Source of the DNA: Comamonadaceae bacterium
Lineage (GTDB): Bacteria > Pseudomonadota > Gammaproteobacteria > Burkholderiales > Burkholderiaceae_C
NCBI GenBank assembly: GCA_947455935.1
Contig: CANGPV010000009.1
Coordinates: forward strand, 1 to 41,039
Reading direction: 5' to 3'
DNA length: 41,039 nucleotides
The notes beneath the pieces were generated by a model. That model was not told the DNA's origin and ran no database searches. It saw only the letters and a list, made by a program, of their open reading frames with translations. Positions 23,452 through 32,173 of the stretch are shown piece after piece. The stretch's first letter is position 1. Each line of letters opens with the position of its first letter. A program made the position numbers and the translations under genes.

Positions 23452-24702
23452 ATGACCCATTCCACAAGCAATCGAAGACAGTGGCTCAAGCAATCCAGCG
23501 TGTTAGGACTTGCATCGGCAACCGCAGCCAGCGCCATTGCGGAATCTGCATCCACTGGCTTACCACCTCAAGTTCCCTCTTGGACCACATCCCTCGGAAA
23601 ACCTTTTTTAAGTCCGGCTTATGGGGTGCCCTCAGAGCACGAAAAACACGTCAAACGCGCCTTGTTGCCCAACCCGGGGCCTTACCCCACAGCCTCACGC
23701 ACGCCTTTGCAATCTTTGCACGGCACTGTCACGCCTAACGGCTTGGTCTTTGAGCGACACCATGCCGGCTTTCCTTCTATTGCATCACAAGATCATCGCT
23801 TGATGCTGCACGGCATGGTTGATCGTCCCTTGATCTTCACGATGGAAGATATTGTTCGCTTTCCTTCGGAGTCCAAGGTGTATTTTTTGGAATGCTCAGG
23901 CAACAGTGCTTTGGAGTTGAAGAAACCGACGGGGGTTACGGCGCAAGATACCCATGGCATGTTGTCTTGCTGCGAATGGACTGGGGTACGTCTTTCCACT
24001 GTGTTGCAAGAGGCAGGAATTCAAAAGCAAGCCACGTGGCTACTGGCTGAAGGCGCAGATGCCGCGGCCATGACACGCAGCATTCCCATGGCCAAAGCCT
24101 TGGATGACGCCATGTTGGTGTATGCCCAAAACGGTGAAATGCTTCGCCCCGAACAAGGCTATCCGCTTCGCCTTTTCTTGCCTGGCTTTGAGGGCAATAT
24201 GAGTGTCAAGTGGTTGCGGCGCCTCAAACTGGGCGACGCTCCTTGGCAAAGTCGCGAAGAAACAAGCGCTTACACCGACTTGATGCCTGATGGCTCAGCG
24301 CTGCAGTTCACTTTTCATATGGACGTCAAATCGGTCATCACTTCCCCCTCGGGTGGGCAAACTATTCAGAGACCTGGTTTTTATGAGATTCAAGGCTTGG
24401 CGTGGTCCGGGCGAGGAAAAATTCGTCGTGTCGAAGTAAGTGTGGATGGAGGGAAAAACTGGCAAGACACTGCATTGCAAGAGCCCATACAAAGTAAAGC
24501 TGTCGTGCGGTTTCGCTTTCCTTGGCAATGGCAGGGACAAGCCGCTTTGCTACAAAGCCGCGCCACCGACGAGTATGGGCATGTACAACCTTCGCGAAGT
24601 CAAATCATTGCTGATAAAGGCATGAACTTTTATTACCACAACAATGCCATTCAAACATGGCAAGTCTCAGCACAAGGTGAGGTACGCAATGTCCACGCTT
24701 AA
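23452..24702 (+). CDS. soxC: Sulfur/sulfite dehydrogenase molybdenum subunit SoxC
   Basis: A 416-residue periplasmic molybdoenzyme of the sulfite oxidase family with a Tat-type leader (NRRQWLKQSSVLG). The Mo-ligating cysteine is Cys148 in VYFLECSGNSALE, followed by GMLSCCEWTGVRLSTVL and the SoxC-type region LRLFLPGFEGNMSVKWLRRL; the C-terminal Mo-co dimerisation domain has WSGRGKIRRVEVSVDGGKNW. It works with a cytochrome (SoxD) to remove electrons from sulfur intermediates or sulfite. It overlaps soxD by 14 bp. Confidence 0.93.
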   Translation: MTHSTSNRRQWLKQSSVLGLASATAASAIAESASTGLPPQVPSWTTSLGKPFLSPAYGVPSEHEKHVKRALLPNPGPYPTASRTPLQSLHGTVTPNGLVFERHHAGFPSIASQDHRLMLHGMVDRPLIFTMEDIVRFPSESKVYFLECSGNSALELKKPTGVTAQDTHGMLSCCEWTGVRLSTVLQEAGIQKQATWLLAEGADAAAMTRSIPMAKALDDAMLVYAQNGEMLRPEQGYPLRLFLPGFEGNMSVKWLRRLKLGDAPWQSREETSAYTDLMPDGSALQFTFHMDVKSVITSPSGGQTIQRPGFYEIQGLAWSGRGKIRRVEVSVDGGKNWQDTALQEPIQSKAVVRFRFPWQWQGQAALLQSRATDEYGHVQPSRSQIIADKGMNFYYHNNAIQTWQVSAQGEVRNVHA

Positions 24703-25237
24703 GTTTTCTCGCTTTGCACTTGGTTGGTGTCTTGGCTTTGTATGTCTTGCACCTTTGCATTCACAGACTCAGCAGCGACTGGGTCTGGGTCAAAACCTTT
24801 CCACAGAAACCTTAAAGGGGTGGGACATTGACATTGATGCCTATGGCAACGGTCTGCCTGCGGGTCAAGGCAATGCCACCCAGGGTGCCGTGATTTATGC
24901 TGAAAAATGTCAAGCTTGCCATGGCGAAAAAGGTGTAGGTGGTCCAGCCAACAAATTAGCAGGGGGCGCAGGTTCTTTGAACAGCACGACGCCTTTGAAA
25001 TCGATTGGAAGTTTTTGGCCTTATGCCACCACCTTGTTTGATTACATACGACGGGCCATGCCGCTGACCGCGCCCCAATCACTGAATGCCGATCAGGTGT
25101 ATTCGTTGTCAGCGTATTTGCTCTACCTCAACGGCATTGTGAATACCACCTACACAGTGGACGCCCAGAGTTTGCCGGCAATCAAAATGCCAAATCTTCA
25201 GGGCTTCAAACCCATTGTGGACAGTTTGCCAGAGTAA
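24689..25237 (+). CDS. soxD: Short single-haem SoxD-like cytochrome c
   Basis: A 182-residue periplasmic cytochrome with signal peptide (FVCLAPLHS) and one CQACH haem site. The track starts at 24644, but the ATG at 24689 (MSTLKFSRF), overlapping the soxC end by 14 bp, gives a normal signal peptide. Paracoccus SoxD is about twice this length with two haem domains; here only the N-terminal kind is present (GNGLPAGQGNATQGAVIYAE, then YIRRAMPLTAPQSL). It is the likely electron acceptor of SoxC. Confidence 0.85.
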   Translation: MSTLKFSRFALGWCLGFVCLAPLHSQTQQRLGLGQNLSTETLKGWDIDIDAYGNGLPAGQGNATQGAVIYAEKCQACHGEKGVGGPANKLAGGAGSLNSTTPLKSIGSFWPYATTLFDYIRRAMPLTAPQSLNADQVYSLSAYLLYLNGIVNTTYTVDAQSLPAIKMPNLQGFKPIVDSLPE

Positions 25238-25260
25238 CGGCGCTGATGTCCTAAATTTCA

Positions 25261-25282
25261 AGAGAATATTTATTTTTTCTCT
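25261..25282. terminator. Possible weak terminator after soxD
   Basis: AGAGAA and TTCTCT form a 6-bp inverted repeat around a TATTTATTTT loop, overlapping the stop of the convergent minus-strand gene. The stem is AT-rich and the call is weak. Confidence 0.22.
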
Positions 25283-25527
25283 GCAATAGTATGGGCATGT
25301 GTGGCCATATCAAACGCCTTGGCCTTGCCTATGTAAAAACGATCAATGCGCCAATCTTTCAGAACTTCAATAGCCAAATCAAAATCAGCGGTATCCAAAC
25401 TGTAAAGATCTTTAACTGAAAATTGAATATCGGACTCTAGGGAAAGAATAAGCTTGGAAAACGTTTTTCCGACAGAGGAGTTTGGGTTTTTTTCGATCAA
25501 TTTTTTAGCTTGCTTGATGGCACGCAT
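25270..25527 (-). CDS. Hypothetical protein, 85 residues
   Basis: No family recognised. The product is a soluble, mostly helical, charged protein (start MRAIKQAKKLIEKNP, end MATHAHTIAEKK) without signal peptide or cysteines. It has a strong AAAGGGGA ribosome binding site 6 bp before ATG and an upstream TTGACA, so it is likely a real gene with its own promoter. It lies downstream of purH on the same strand, 81 bp away. Confidence 0.65.
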   Translation of the reverse strand: MRAIKQAKKLIEKNPNSSVGKTFSKLILSLESDIQFSVKDLYSLDTADFDLAIEVLKDWRIDRFYIGKAKAFDMATHAHTIAEKK

Positions 25528-25554
25528 GAATATCCCCTTTAATATCGGGAAATC

Positions 25555-25586
25555 TTACAGTATTAAATATCAATCTTTTATGTCAA
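25555..25586 (-). promoter_or_regulatory. Candidate promoter for the 85-residue hypothetical gene
   Basis: On the minus strand a perfect TTGACA (25586-25581) is followed about 18 bp later by TACTGT, a poor -10 match, in an AT-rich region. Position relative to the gene is suitable, but the -10 is weak. Confidence 0.33.
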
Positions 25587-25608
25587 TAGTGTGACAACTT
25601 GATCTGCA

Positions 25609-27183
25609 TCAATGACGGAAATGACGCACACCCGTGAAAACCATGGAAACGCCTCGCTCATCAGCAGCCGCAATGACTTCTGCGTCCCGCATGGAGCCTC
25701 CGGGTTGAATCACACAGCGTGCACCTTCATCAACCACCACATCCAAGCCATCTCTGAAGGGGAAAAATGCATCGCTGGCAACCACAGAGTCTTTAAGCGA
25801 CAACTTGGCATGACCCGCCTTGATGCCAGCCATTCGCGCTGAATCTAAACGGCTCATTTGGCCCGCACCTACACCCAATGTCATGCCGTCACCTACAAAC
25901 ACGATGGCATTGCTTTTGACATATTTGGCCACCTTCCAAGCGAACAACATGTCTTGAAGCTGAGCAGCACTGGGTTGGAGCTTGGTAACCACTTGCATGT
26001 CTTGCAGGGTCAATTGATGGTTGTCGGCTGTTTGCATCAGCAAGCCTGAACCAATACGTTTGACATCCACAGTATTCAAACCTTGTGACCATGCATCGTC
26101 CCCACCAGGGGGAAGAGCGATTTGCAAAACCCGCACATTGGCTTTGGTTTGCAGAAGTTGAAGTGCTTCACCGGTGAAAGAAGGTGCCATCAGCACTTCA
26201 ACAAACTGTTGTCCCAAAGCCTGTGCAGTTGCAACATCAACGGGGCAGTTAAACGCAATGATGCCGCCGAAAGCAGAGGTAGGGTCAGTTTGGTAAGCCT
26301 TGAGGTAAGCTTTCAGCGCATCTTCACCAAGGGCCACGCCGCAGGGATTAGCATGCTTGACGATCACGCAAGCTGGTGTATCAAAACTTTTGACGCACTC
26401 CCAAGCGGCATCGGCATCGGCAATATTGTTGTAGGACAACTCTTTGCCTTGAAGTTGCTTTGCAGTAACCAATGAACCAGGAGCGGGGTGCGCATCTCTG
26501 TAAAAAGCAGCGAGTTGGTGTGGGTTTTCACCATAGCGTAAATCTTGTAGCTTGATAAATCGTCCGTTAGCTTGACCAGGAAATACACTTCGCTGCTGCG
26601 TAGACAAATCTAAGGAAGACAAATAATCGCTGATGGCGCCATCGTAATGACTGATACGATTAAATGCACTTACGGCCAATTGGAATCGGCTCAGCTCGCT
26701 AATTGCGTGGTGTTGCTCTAGCTCACTGATCACCCAGTTGTATTGGGTTACATCTGTGATCACAGCTACATGCTTCCAATTCTTGGCAGCACTGCGCACC
26801 ATGGCTGGACCACCTATATCGATATTTTCAATAGCATCGTCCAAGGTACATTCAGGTGAAGCCACCGTGGCTTCAAAAGGGTAAAGATTGACCACCAACA
26901 GGTCAATGGCATGGATGCCATGGTCTTGCAATGCCTGCATATGCAAAGCCATATCGCGTCGCGCAAGCAACCCCCCATGCACCATGGGGTGCAAGGTTTT
27001 AACCCGACCATCCAGCATTTCAGGAAACCCCGTCAGATCTGCCACTTCTTGAACCGGCAAACCTTGCGCATGCAGCAACTGTGCAGTACCCCCGGTTGAG
27101 ATCAACTCAATGCCCAGTTGATGTAACGATTGGGCGAATTCAACAATGCCAGTCTTGTCAGAGACTGAGATCAGGGCTTTCAT
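25609..27183 (-). CDS. purH: Bifunctional AICAR formyltransferase / IMP cyclohydrolase
   Basis: The 524-residue enzyme for the last two steps of IMP synthesis. The N-terminal IMP cyclohydrolase domain ([44 protein letters not shown]) is followed by the formyltransferase domain ([47 protein letters not shown]). It lies 40 bp after fis in the dusB-fis-purH row common in this group. Confidence 0.97.
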   Translation of the reverse strand: MKALISVSDKTGIVEFAQSLHQLGIELISTGGTAQLLHAQGLPVQEVADLTGFPEMLDGRVKTLHPMVHGGLLARRDMALHMQALQDHGIHAIDLLVVNLYPFEATVASPECTLDDAIENIDIGGPAMVRSAAKNWKHVAVITDVTQYNWVISELEQHHAISELSRFQLAVSAFNRISHYDGAISDYLSSLDLSTQQRSVFPGQANGRFIKLQDLRYGENPHQLAAFYRDAHPAPGSLVTAKQLQGKELSYNNIADADAAWECVKSFDTPACVIVKHANPCGVALGEDALKAYLKAYQTDPTSAFGGIIAFNCPVDVATAQALGQQFVEVLMAPSFTGEALQLLQTKANVRVLQIALPPGGDDAWSQGLNTVDVKRIGSGLLMQTADNHQLTLQDMQVVTKLQPSAAQLQDMLFAWKVAKYVKSNAIVFVGDGMTLGVGAGQMSRLDSARMAGIKAGHAKLSLKDSVVASDAFFPFRDGLDVVVDEGARCVIQPGGSMRDAEVIAAADERGVSMVFTGVRHFRH

Positions 27184-27223
27184 AGGAATCCTTTTTCTGC
27201 CAGCACGGGGGCACAGCAGTCCA

Positions 27224-27457
27224 TCACAGTAATTTATGCTCAGTAAGTTTCTTGCGCAAAGTATTACGATTCAAACCCAACCAACCCGCTGCGCGAGACT
27301 GGTTACCTTCTGCATGCTTCATGACAACATCCAGCAAGGGTTTTTCCATCACATTGATCATCATGGTGTGAAGTTGATCAGGATCTTCCCCGCGCAAATC
27401 TTTGAAATAGACCTCAAGGCTGTGGCGAACAGCTTCTTCTATTTGTTTCTTGCTCAT
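27224..27457 (-). CDS. fis: DNA-binding protein Fis
   Basis: A 77-residue nucleoid and regulatory protein. The C-terminal helix-turn-helix [20 protein letters not shown] is diagnostic, preceded by the [16 protein letters not shown] helix. It overlaps dusB by 4 bp, the classical dusB-fis operon, so its expression is probably driven from the dusB promoter. Confidence 0.94.
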   Translation of the reverse strand: MSKKQIEEAVRHSLEVYFKDLRGEDPDQLHTMMINVMEKPLLDVVMKHAEGNQSRAAGWLGLNRNTLRKKLTEHKLL

Positions 27458-28485
27458 TCAATGGTCTCCATCTTCGAAAAAGATGTGGTGTAGATCAATC
27501 GATCAGACAACTGCCCCACCTCATCTAAAAAATCCGCTACTGCTAAAGCCTGCAAACGGCAGTCTTCTATCGCATTTAAGTGTTTTCTGAATTCACTGGC
27601 GCCTGGCAATCCTTGGATATACCAGTTAATGTGTTTGCGAGCTGTTCTAACGCCCATGAAGCTGCCATACAAGCTGTAGTGATCTTCAAGGTGATGCATC
27701 ATCAAACGCTTGACCTCAGCCACCAAGGGAGGTGCTAACAAGGTACCCTGCGATAAAAAATGATGTATTTCACGAAACAGCCAAGGACGACCTTGGGCTG
27801 CGCGCCCGACCATGACAGCATCGACACCCGTCATTTGTAACACCTGTTGTGCCTTGTGAGGCGAATCAATATCGCCATTGGCCACAACGGGAACAGCAAC
27901 AGCTTGCTTGACTTGCGCAATGGTGTCGTATTCAGCCTCGCCTTTATAACCTTGATCGCGGGTACGTCCGTGAACCGTAATCATTTGCACGCCTGCTGAC
28001 TCCGCTTTGCGAGCCAAAGTAACAGCATTGCGATGATCGCTATGCCATCCTGTGCGCATCTTTAGCGTGACAGGTGCGCCAAAGGGGCGGGCAGCTTGAA
28101 CCACAGCATCAATAATCGACAAGGCCAAAGACTCGTCTTGCATCAAGGCAGAACCAGCCCATTTGTTGCATACCTTCTTAGCAGGGCAACCCATATTGAT
28201 GTCAATGATTTGCGCACCTCGCTGGAGGTTGTAGGTGGCGGCTTCAGCCATCATGGCAGCATCCGTACCCGCTATTTGAACGGCAATGGGGCCGGTCTCG
28301 CCACTGTGATCTAGACGGCGTGACGTTTTCAAACTGTCACGCAAATCTTGTCTTGCAGTGACCATTTCAGAAACAGCGTACGCAGCACCCATTTGCTTGG
28401 CCAAACTGCGGTATGGCCTGTCTGTGACCCCAGCCATAGGGGCGGCGAAAACACAGTGGGGTAATTGGTAAGGGCCAAGACGCAT
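27454..28485 (-). CDS. dusB: tRNA-dihydrouridine synthase B
   Basis: A 343-residue FMN enzyme reducing uridine in the tRNA D-loop. APMAGVTDRPYR at the start of the TIM barrel, the catalytic cysteine in NMGCPAKKVCNKWAGSAL, VTLKMRTGW, ITVHGRTRDQGYKG and VVANGDIDSPHKA are all present. First gene of the dusB-fis unit. Confidence 0.95.
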   Translation of the reverse strand: MRLGPYQLPHCVFAAPMAGVTDRPYRSLAKQMGAAYAVSEMVTARQDLRDSLKTSRRLDHSGETGPIAVQIAGTDAAMMAEAATYNLQRGAQIIDINMGCPAKKVCNKWAGSALMQDESLALSIIDAVVQAARPFGAPVTLKMRTGWHSDHRNAVTLARKAESAGVQMITVHGRTRDQGYKGEAEYDTIAQVKQAVAVPVVANGDIDSPHKAQQVLQMTGVDAVMVGRAAQGRPWLFREIHHFLSQGTLLAPPLVAEVKRLMMHHLEDHYSLYGSFMGVRTARKHINWYIQGLPGASEFRKHLNAIEDCRLQALAVADFLDEVGQLSDRLIYTTSFSKMETIE

Positions 28486-28629
28486 GAGAGGATTGAAATT
28501 AGCGGTCTGCTGAAAAACGAGGCACGATTCTAGCGGCGCATCTGCTTTGACAGGATCTTTTTTTTTGGTTTTTTTATGTGTGGAGCTGTGTGTTTTAAGT
28601 CAAGAAACATCGGATTACACTGGTCATAC

Positions 28630-29124
28630 ATGGAGATTTTTTTTCAAACCCTATTGACAACCTTGGCCTTGCCACAGTATGGGTTGACAACACTTTTCCT
28701 TGTCTGCTTTTTGGCAGCAACACTCTTGCCCATGGGGTCAGAGCCAGTGTTGTTAGTTTTGCTAGCGATCAATCCTGAATTGGTTTGGTGGGCCTTAGGG
28801 GTTGCAACGCTGGGCAACACCTTAGGCGGAATGGCGGGTTGGTGCATGGGTTGGGGCGCAGAGCGTGCGTTGGCTCACCATCTGCATCAAGACCACGTGA
28901 CATTGCATATGCGAGCTTTGCGATGGCTTGAACGAATGGGCCCTGCAGCCTGTTTAGGGGCGTGGTTGCCCCTTATTGGCGACCCTTTGTGCGTCGTGGC
29001 AGGTTATCTGCGCATGCCTTTTTGGCCTTGTGCGGCTTATATGGCTTTAGGCAAAGGTTTGCGTTATGCCATATTGGTGTTCGGATGGCAGACGCTAAGC
29101 TGCGGCTTTAGCTACATCGGTTAA
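28630..29124 (+). CDS. YqaA/DedA-like inner membrane protein
   Basis: About 164 residues, very hydrophobic, with the YqaA-type start MEIFFQTLLTTLALPQYGLT, then LLPMGSEPVLLVLL, GVATLGNTLGGMAGWCMGWG and a terminal LPLIGDPLCVVAGYLRMPFW, matching the SNARE-associated/DedA-like family. These are integral membrane proteins, members of which handle lipids or envelope homeostasis. The track starts at 28576; the ATG at 28630 gives the usual YqaA N-terminus, though neither start has a convincing ribosome binding site. Confidence 0.82.
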   Translation: MEIFFQTLLTTLALPQYGLTTLFLVCFLAATLLPMGSEPVLLVLLAINPELVWWALGVATLGNTLGGMAGWCMGWGAERALAHHLHQDHVTLHMRALRWLERMGPAACLGAWLPLIGDPLCVVAGYLRMPFWPCAAYMALGKGLRYAILVFGWQTLSCGFSYIG

Positions 29125-29132
29125 GCGCGGCT

Positions 29133-30224
29133 TCAAGAACTGAACAAAAAGTTCATCACATCGCCGTCTTTGACCACGTACTCTTTGCCCTCGGCGCGCA
29201 TCTTGCCAGCGTCTTTCGCACCTTGCTCACCTTTGAACTGGATGAAGTCATCAAAGGCAATGGTTTGGGCGCGGATATAGCCCTTTTCGAAATCGGTGTG
29301 GATCACGCCTGCCGCTTGCGGTCCCGTGTCGCCCACATGGATGGTCCAGGCCCGCACTTCTTTCACGCCAGCGGTGAAGTAGGTTTGCAATCCCAGCAAG
29401 GTGTAGGCCGAGCGGATCAAGCGGTTCAAGCCCGGTTCGGTTTGGCCCAACTCGCTCAAGAACATATCGCGGTCTTCGTCGCTCATCTCGCTCATCTCGG
29501 CTTCGAGCTTGGCGCAAATCGCCACCACCGGCGCGTTTTGTGAGTGGGCGTAAGCGGTGAGTCGGTCCAGCAAGGGGTTGTTCTCAAAGCCATCTTCCGA
29601 CACATTGGCCACAAACATGGCGGGCTTGGCGGTGATCAAGAAAAACTGTTTGAGCAGCGGCTTTTCTTCCTTGCTGAAATCAATGGTGCGCACCGGCTTG
29701 GTGTCGTTCAAGGCCAGTTGGCATTTCTCCAAAATGGCCACCAACTTGGCGGCCTCTTTGTCACCCGAGCGAGCGGTTTTTTGCACCCGGTGCAAGGCTT
29801 TTTCCACGCTGTTCAAGTCGGCCAAACACAACTCCGTTTGAATCACCTCAATGTCAGAGATGGGATCGACCTTGCCCGCGACGTGGATGACGTTGTCGTC
29901 TTCAAAGCATCGCACCACATTCACAATCGCATCGGTTTCGCGGATGTGGGCCAAAAACTGGTTGCCCAAACCCTCGCCGGTGCTGGCACCTGCGACCAAG
30001 CCAGCGATGTCGACAAACTCCACAATCGCGGGGACGATACGCTCTGGAGTGATGATGCTAGCCAGTTGCTGCAAGCGCGGGTCAGGCACCTCGACGACAC
30101 CCACATTGGGTTCGATGGTGCAAAAGGGGTAGTTTTCTGCGGCAATGCCCGCCTTGGTAAGCGCATTGAACAGGGTGGATTTACCGACATTGGGCAGGCC
30201 GACGATGCCGCATTTCAAACTCAT
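29133..30224 (-). CDS. ychF: Redox-regulated ATPase YchF
   Basis: A 363-residue Obg-family P-loop ATPase associated with ribosomes and oxidative stress response. It has the P-loop [18 protein letters not shown], the switch region [20 protein letters not shown], and a C-terminal TGS-like domain ([16 protein letters not shown], ending [14 protein letters not shown]). Full length. Parts are somewhat GC-richer than the flanking genes. Confidence 0.97.
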   Translation of the reverse strand: MSLKCGIVGLPNVGKSTLFNALTKAGIAAENYPFCTIEPNVGVVEVPDPRLQQLASIITPERIVPAIVEFVDIAGLVAGASTGEGLGNQFLAHIRETDAIVNVVRCFEDDNVIHVAGKVDPISDIEVIQTELCLADLNSVEKALHRVQKTARSGDKEAAKLVAILEKCQLALNDTKPVRTIDFSKEEKPLLKQFFLITAKPAMFVANVSEDGFENNPLLDRLTAYAHSQNAPVVAICAKLEAEMSEMSDEDRDMFLSELGQTEPGLNRLIRSAYTLLGLQTYFTAGVKEVRAWTIHVGDTGPQAAGVIHTDFEKGYIRAQTIAFDDFIQFKGEQGAKDAGKMRAEGKEYVVKDGDVMNFLFSS

Positions 30225-30308
30225 GAGAATCTTTCAATCTATAGCTGGGGCTAGGGTTACGCGAAGTTGCGCAAATTCTACGTGCAGGCAACTTCTACAA
30301 TGCAAGGC

Positions 30309-31439
30309 ATGACAACTCCTTTCAATGTATGCATACGCGGCAGCGGCATGGTGGGCAGCACACTTGCGCTGATGCTGGCCAGACAACGCTTGCGAGTTGC
30401 CTTGGTAGGCGCACCTTCCCCTATAGACGATATGAGAGCTTTTGCACTCAATACACGCTCGCAAGAATTACTCAGTGACTTGCGCTGCTGGCCTGATAAC
30501 TCGTTTGCTACTCCTGTACATAGTATGCGCATTTGGGGAGATCAAGGCGGCGCTGTCAACTTTGAAGCACCTTATGGGCAAGTGTTAAACCATATCGTAG
30601 ATGTTGGCGCTCTAGAAAAACTGCTGCACGATGCGGTCAACTTCCAACACAGTATTGAACGCTTCAGCGCCCCTGTTGAAGCCACACTGACGGTCATATG
30701 CGAAGGTCATCAGAGTGCCACACGACAAGAACTGGGCATTGATTTTCAATCAATGCCTTATCCTCAACATGCATTAGCAACTCGCGTGCGTTGCGAACGT
30801 AACCATCTTCAACAAGCATTGCAATGGTTTAAACATCACCAAGGCGATTTGTCCATCTTGGCATTGCTTCCCTTGGGTGGTCCACAAGGTCAAGAGGCTG
30901 CTGTCGTGTGGTCTTTGCCCAGCGCGCAAGCACACGCATGGTCGACAGCTACAGATGAAGACTTATCTTTGGCCTTAAGCCAAGCCAGCCAGTACAGCTT
31001 AGGCGCCTTACACGTATCAACGTCCAGACATATATGGCCTTTGCAAACCGCGCAAGCAAAACAATGGTGTGGAAGGTTTGCTAATGGCAACAGTTGGGTA
31101 CTTGCAGGAGATGCAGCCCATGCCGTGCACCCCCTTGCTGGCATGGGTCTGAACTTGGGCATTGCTGATGTTGCAGCACTCAGCCATATATTGGCTTTGC
31201 GTGAAGGCAATGACTATTGGCGAAATGTTGGCGATATGTACTTCTTGCGTCGATATGAGCGTGAACGCAAAGCAGGTCTCATGCCCACATCCATGGCATG
31301 CGACGGTTTACAGCGTATGTTTTCCCATCCTCATACCCTTGCGCAATCCCTTCGCAATTGGGGAATGAATCAATTTGATCATCTGTCACACCTGAAACAG
31401 TGGACAGTTCATCAAGCCATGAAACCCACTTTTTCTTAA
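30309..31439 (+). CDS. UbiH/Coq6-family FAD-dependent monooxygenase
   Basis: A roughly 376-residue flavoprotein with N-terminal FAD motif (IRGSGMVGSTLALMLARQRL) and the second FAD motif WVLAGDAAHAVHPLAGMGLN, as in UbiH/UbiF/VisC hydroxylases acting on ubiquinone precursors. The middle of the protein is more divergent than usual, so which ring position, if any, it hydroxylates is unclear. The track start 30267 is probably too early; ATGs at 30300 and 30309 fit better. dsbC follows directly. Confidence 0.82.
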   Translation: MTTPFNVCIRGSGMVGSTLALMLARQRLRVALVGAPSPIDDMRAFALNTRSQELLSDLRCWPDNSFATPVHSMRIWGDQGGAVNFEAPYGQVLNHIVDVGALEKLLHDAVNFQHSIERFSAPVEATLTVICEGHQSATRQELGIDFQSMPYPQHALATRVRCERNHLQQALQWFKHHQGDLSILALLPLGGPQGQEAAVVWSLPSAQAHAWSTATDEDLSLALSQASQYSLGALHVSTSRHIWPLQTAQAKQWCGRFANGNSWVLAGDAAHAVHPLAGMGLNLGIADVAALSHILALREGNDYWRNVGDMYFLRRYERERKAGLMPTSMACDGLQRMFSHPHTLAQSLRNWGMNQFDHLSHLKQWTVHQAMKPTFS

Positions 31440-31447
31440 AGGCTCGC

Positions 31448-32170
31448 ATGCGTCCATTTCACCTCATCATCGCGCTGTCTTTGTGCAACTTCTTGGTCTC
31501 AAGCGTCTGGGCTCAAGGGGAAGAAGCCATGATTCGCAAAACGCTTAAAGATCGCATGCCCCACATCCACCCTATCGATGAGATCAAGCGAACACCCATG
31601 CCAGGCTTGTTTGAATTGCGGGTAGATGGTTCTGAAATTTATTACACCGATGCAGCAGCCAACTTTCTTATCCAAGGTCATTTGATAGACACCAAAAGCC
31701 AGCGCGACTTGACTGAAGACAGGCTTCAAAAAATCATGGCGGTTGATTTCAAGTCCTTACCTTTCAAAGATGCCATTGTAATTGTGCGCGGTAAGGGCGA
31801 GAGAAAAATGGCCATGTTTGAAGATCCAAACTGTGGCTATTGCAAGCGCTTTGAGCGCGAATTGCAAAGCATCGACAACGTGACGGTCTATCTTTTTTTA
31901 TATCCCATCTTGGGTAAAGATTCTATTGATAAATCCAAAGCCATTTGGTGCTCTAAAGATCAGGCCAAAGCGTGGCAAGACCTCATGCTGCGGGATATTC
32001 CTCCCGCTCCTACAGGTTGCGACACAACTGCACTCAAACGCAATGTAGATTTTGGCCAAAAACAAAGAATCAGTGGCACTCCAACCACCATCTTTCCTGA
32101 TGGCTCCCGGGTATCTGGCGCAGTAGAGATCGCTCAAGTTGAAAAATTGCTATCTCCAGCCAAACCTTGA
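31448..32170 (+). CDS. dsbC: Periplasmic thiol:disulfide isomerase DsbC
   Basis: A 240-residue protein with signal peptide (LIIALSLCNFLVSSVWAQ), an N-terminal dimerisation domain, a linker and a thioredoxin domain with active site Cys129-Gly-Tyr-Cys132 (FEDPNCGYCKRFE) and the cis-proline region ISGTPTTIFPDG. It repairs wrong disulfides. The ATG at 31448, 6 bp after AAAGG, is chosen over 31400, which lies inside the upstream gene. Confidence 0.93.
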   Translation: MRPFHLIIALSLCNFLVSSVWAQGEEAMIRKTLKDRMPHIHPIDEIKRTPMPGLFELRVDGSEIYYTDAAANFLIQGHLIDTKSQRDLTEDRLQKIMAVDFKSLPFKDAIVIVRGKGERKMAMFEDPNCGYCKRFERELQSIDNVTVYLFLYPILGKDSIDKSKAIWCSKDQAKAWQDLMLRDIPPAPTGCDTTALKRNVDFGQKQRISGTPTTIFPDGSRVSGAVEIAQVEKLLSPAKP

Positions 32171-32173
32171 CAC

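Noticed and set aside
29544-30254. 236-residue plus-strand ORF opposite ychF
   Set aside because: Antisense shadow; low-complexity His/Gln/Gly-rich translation without motifs.
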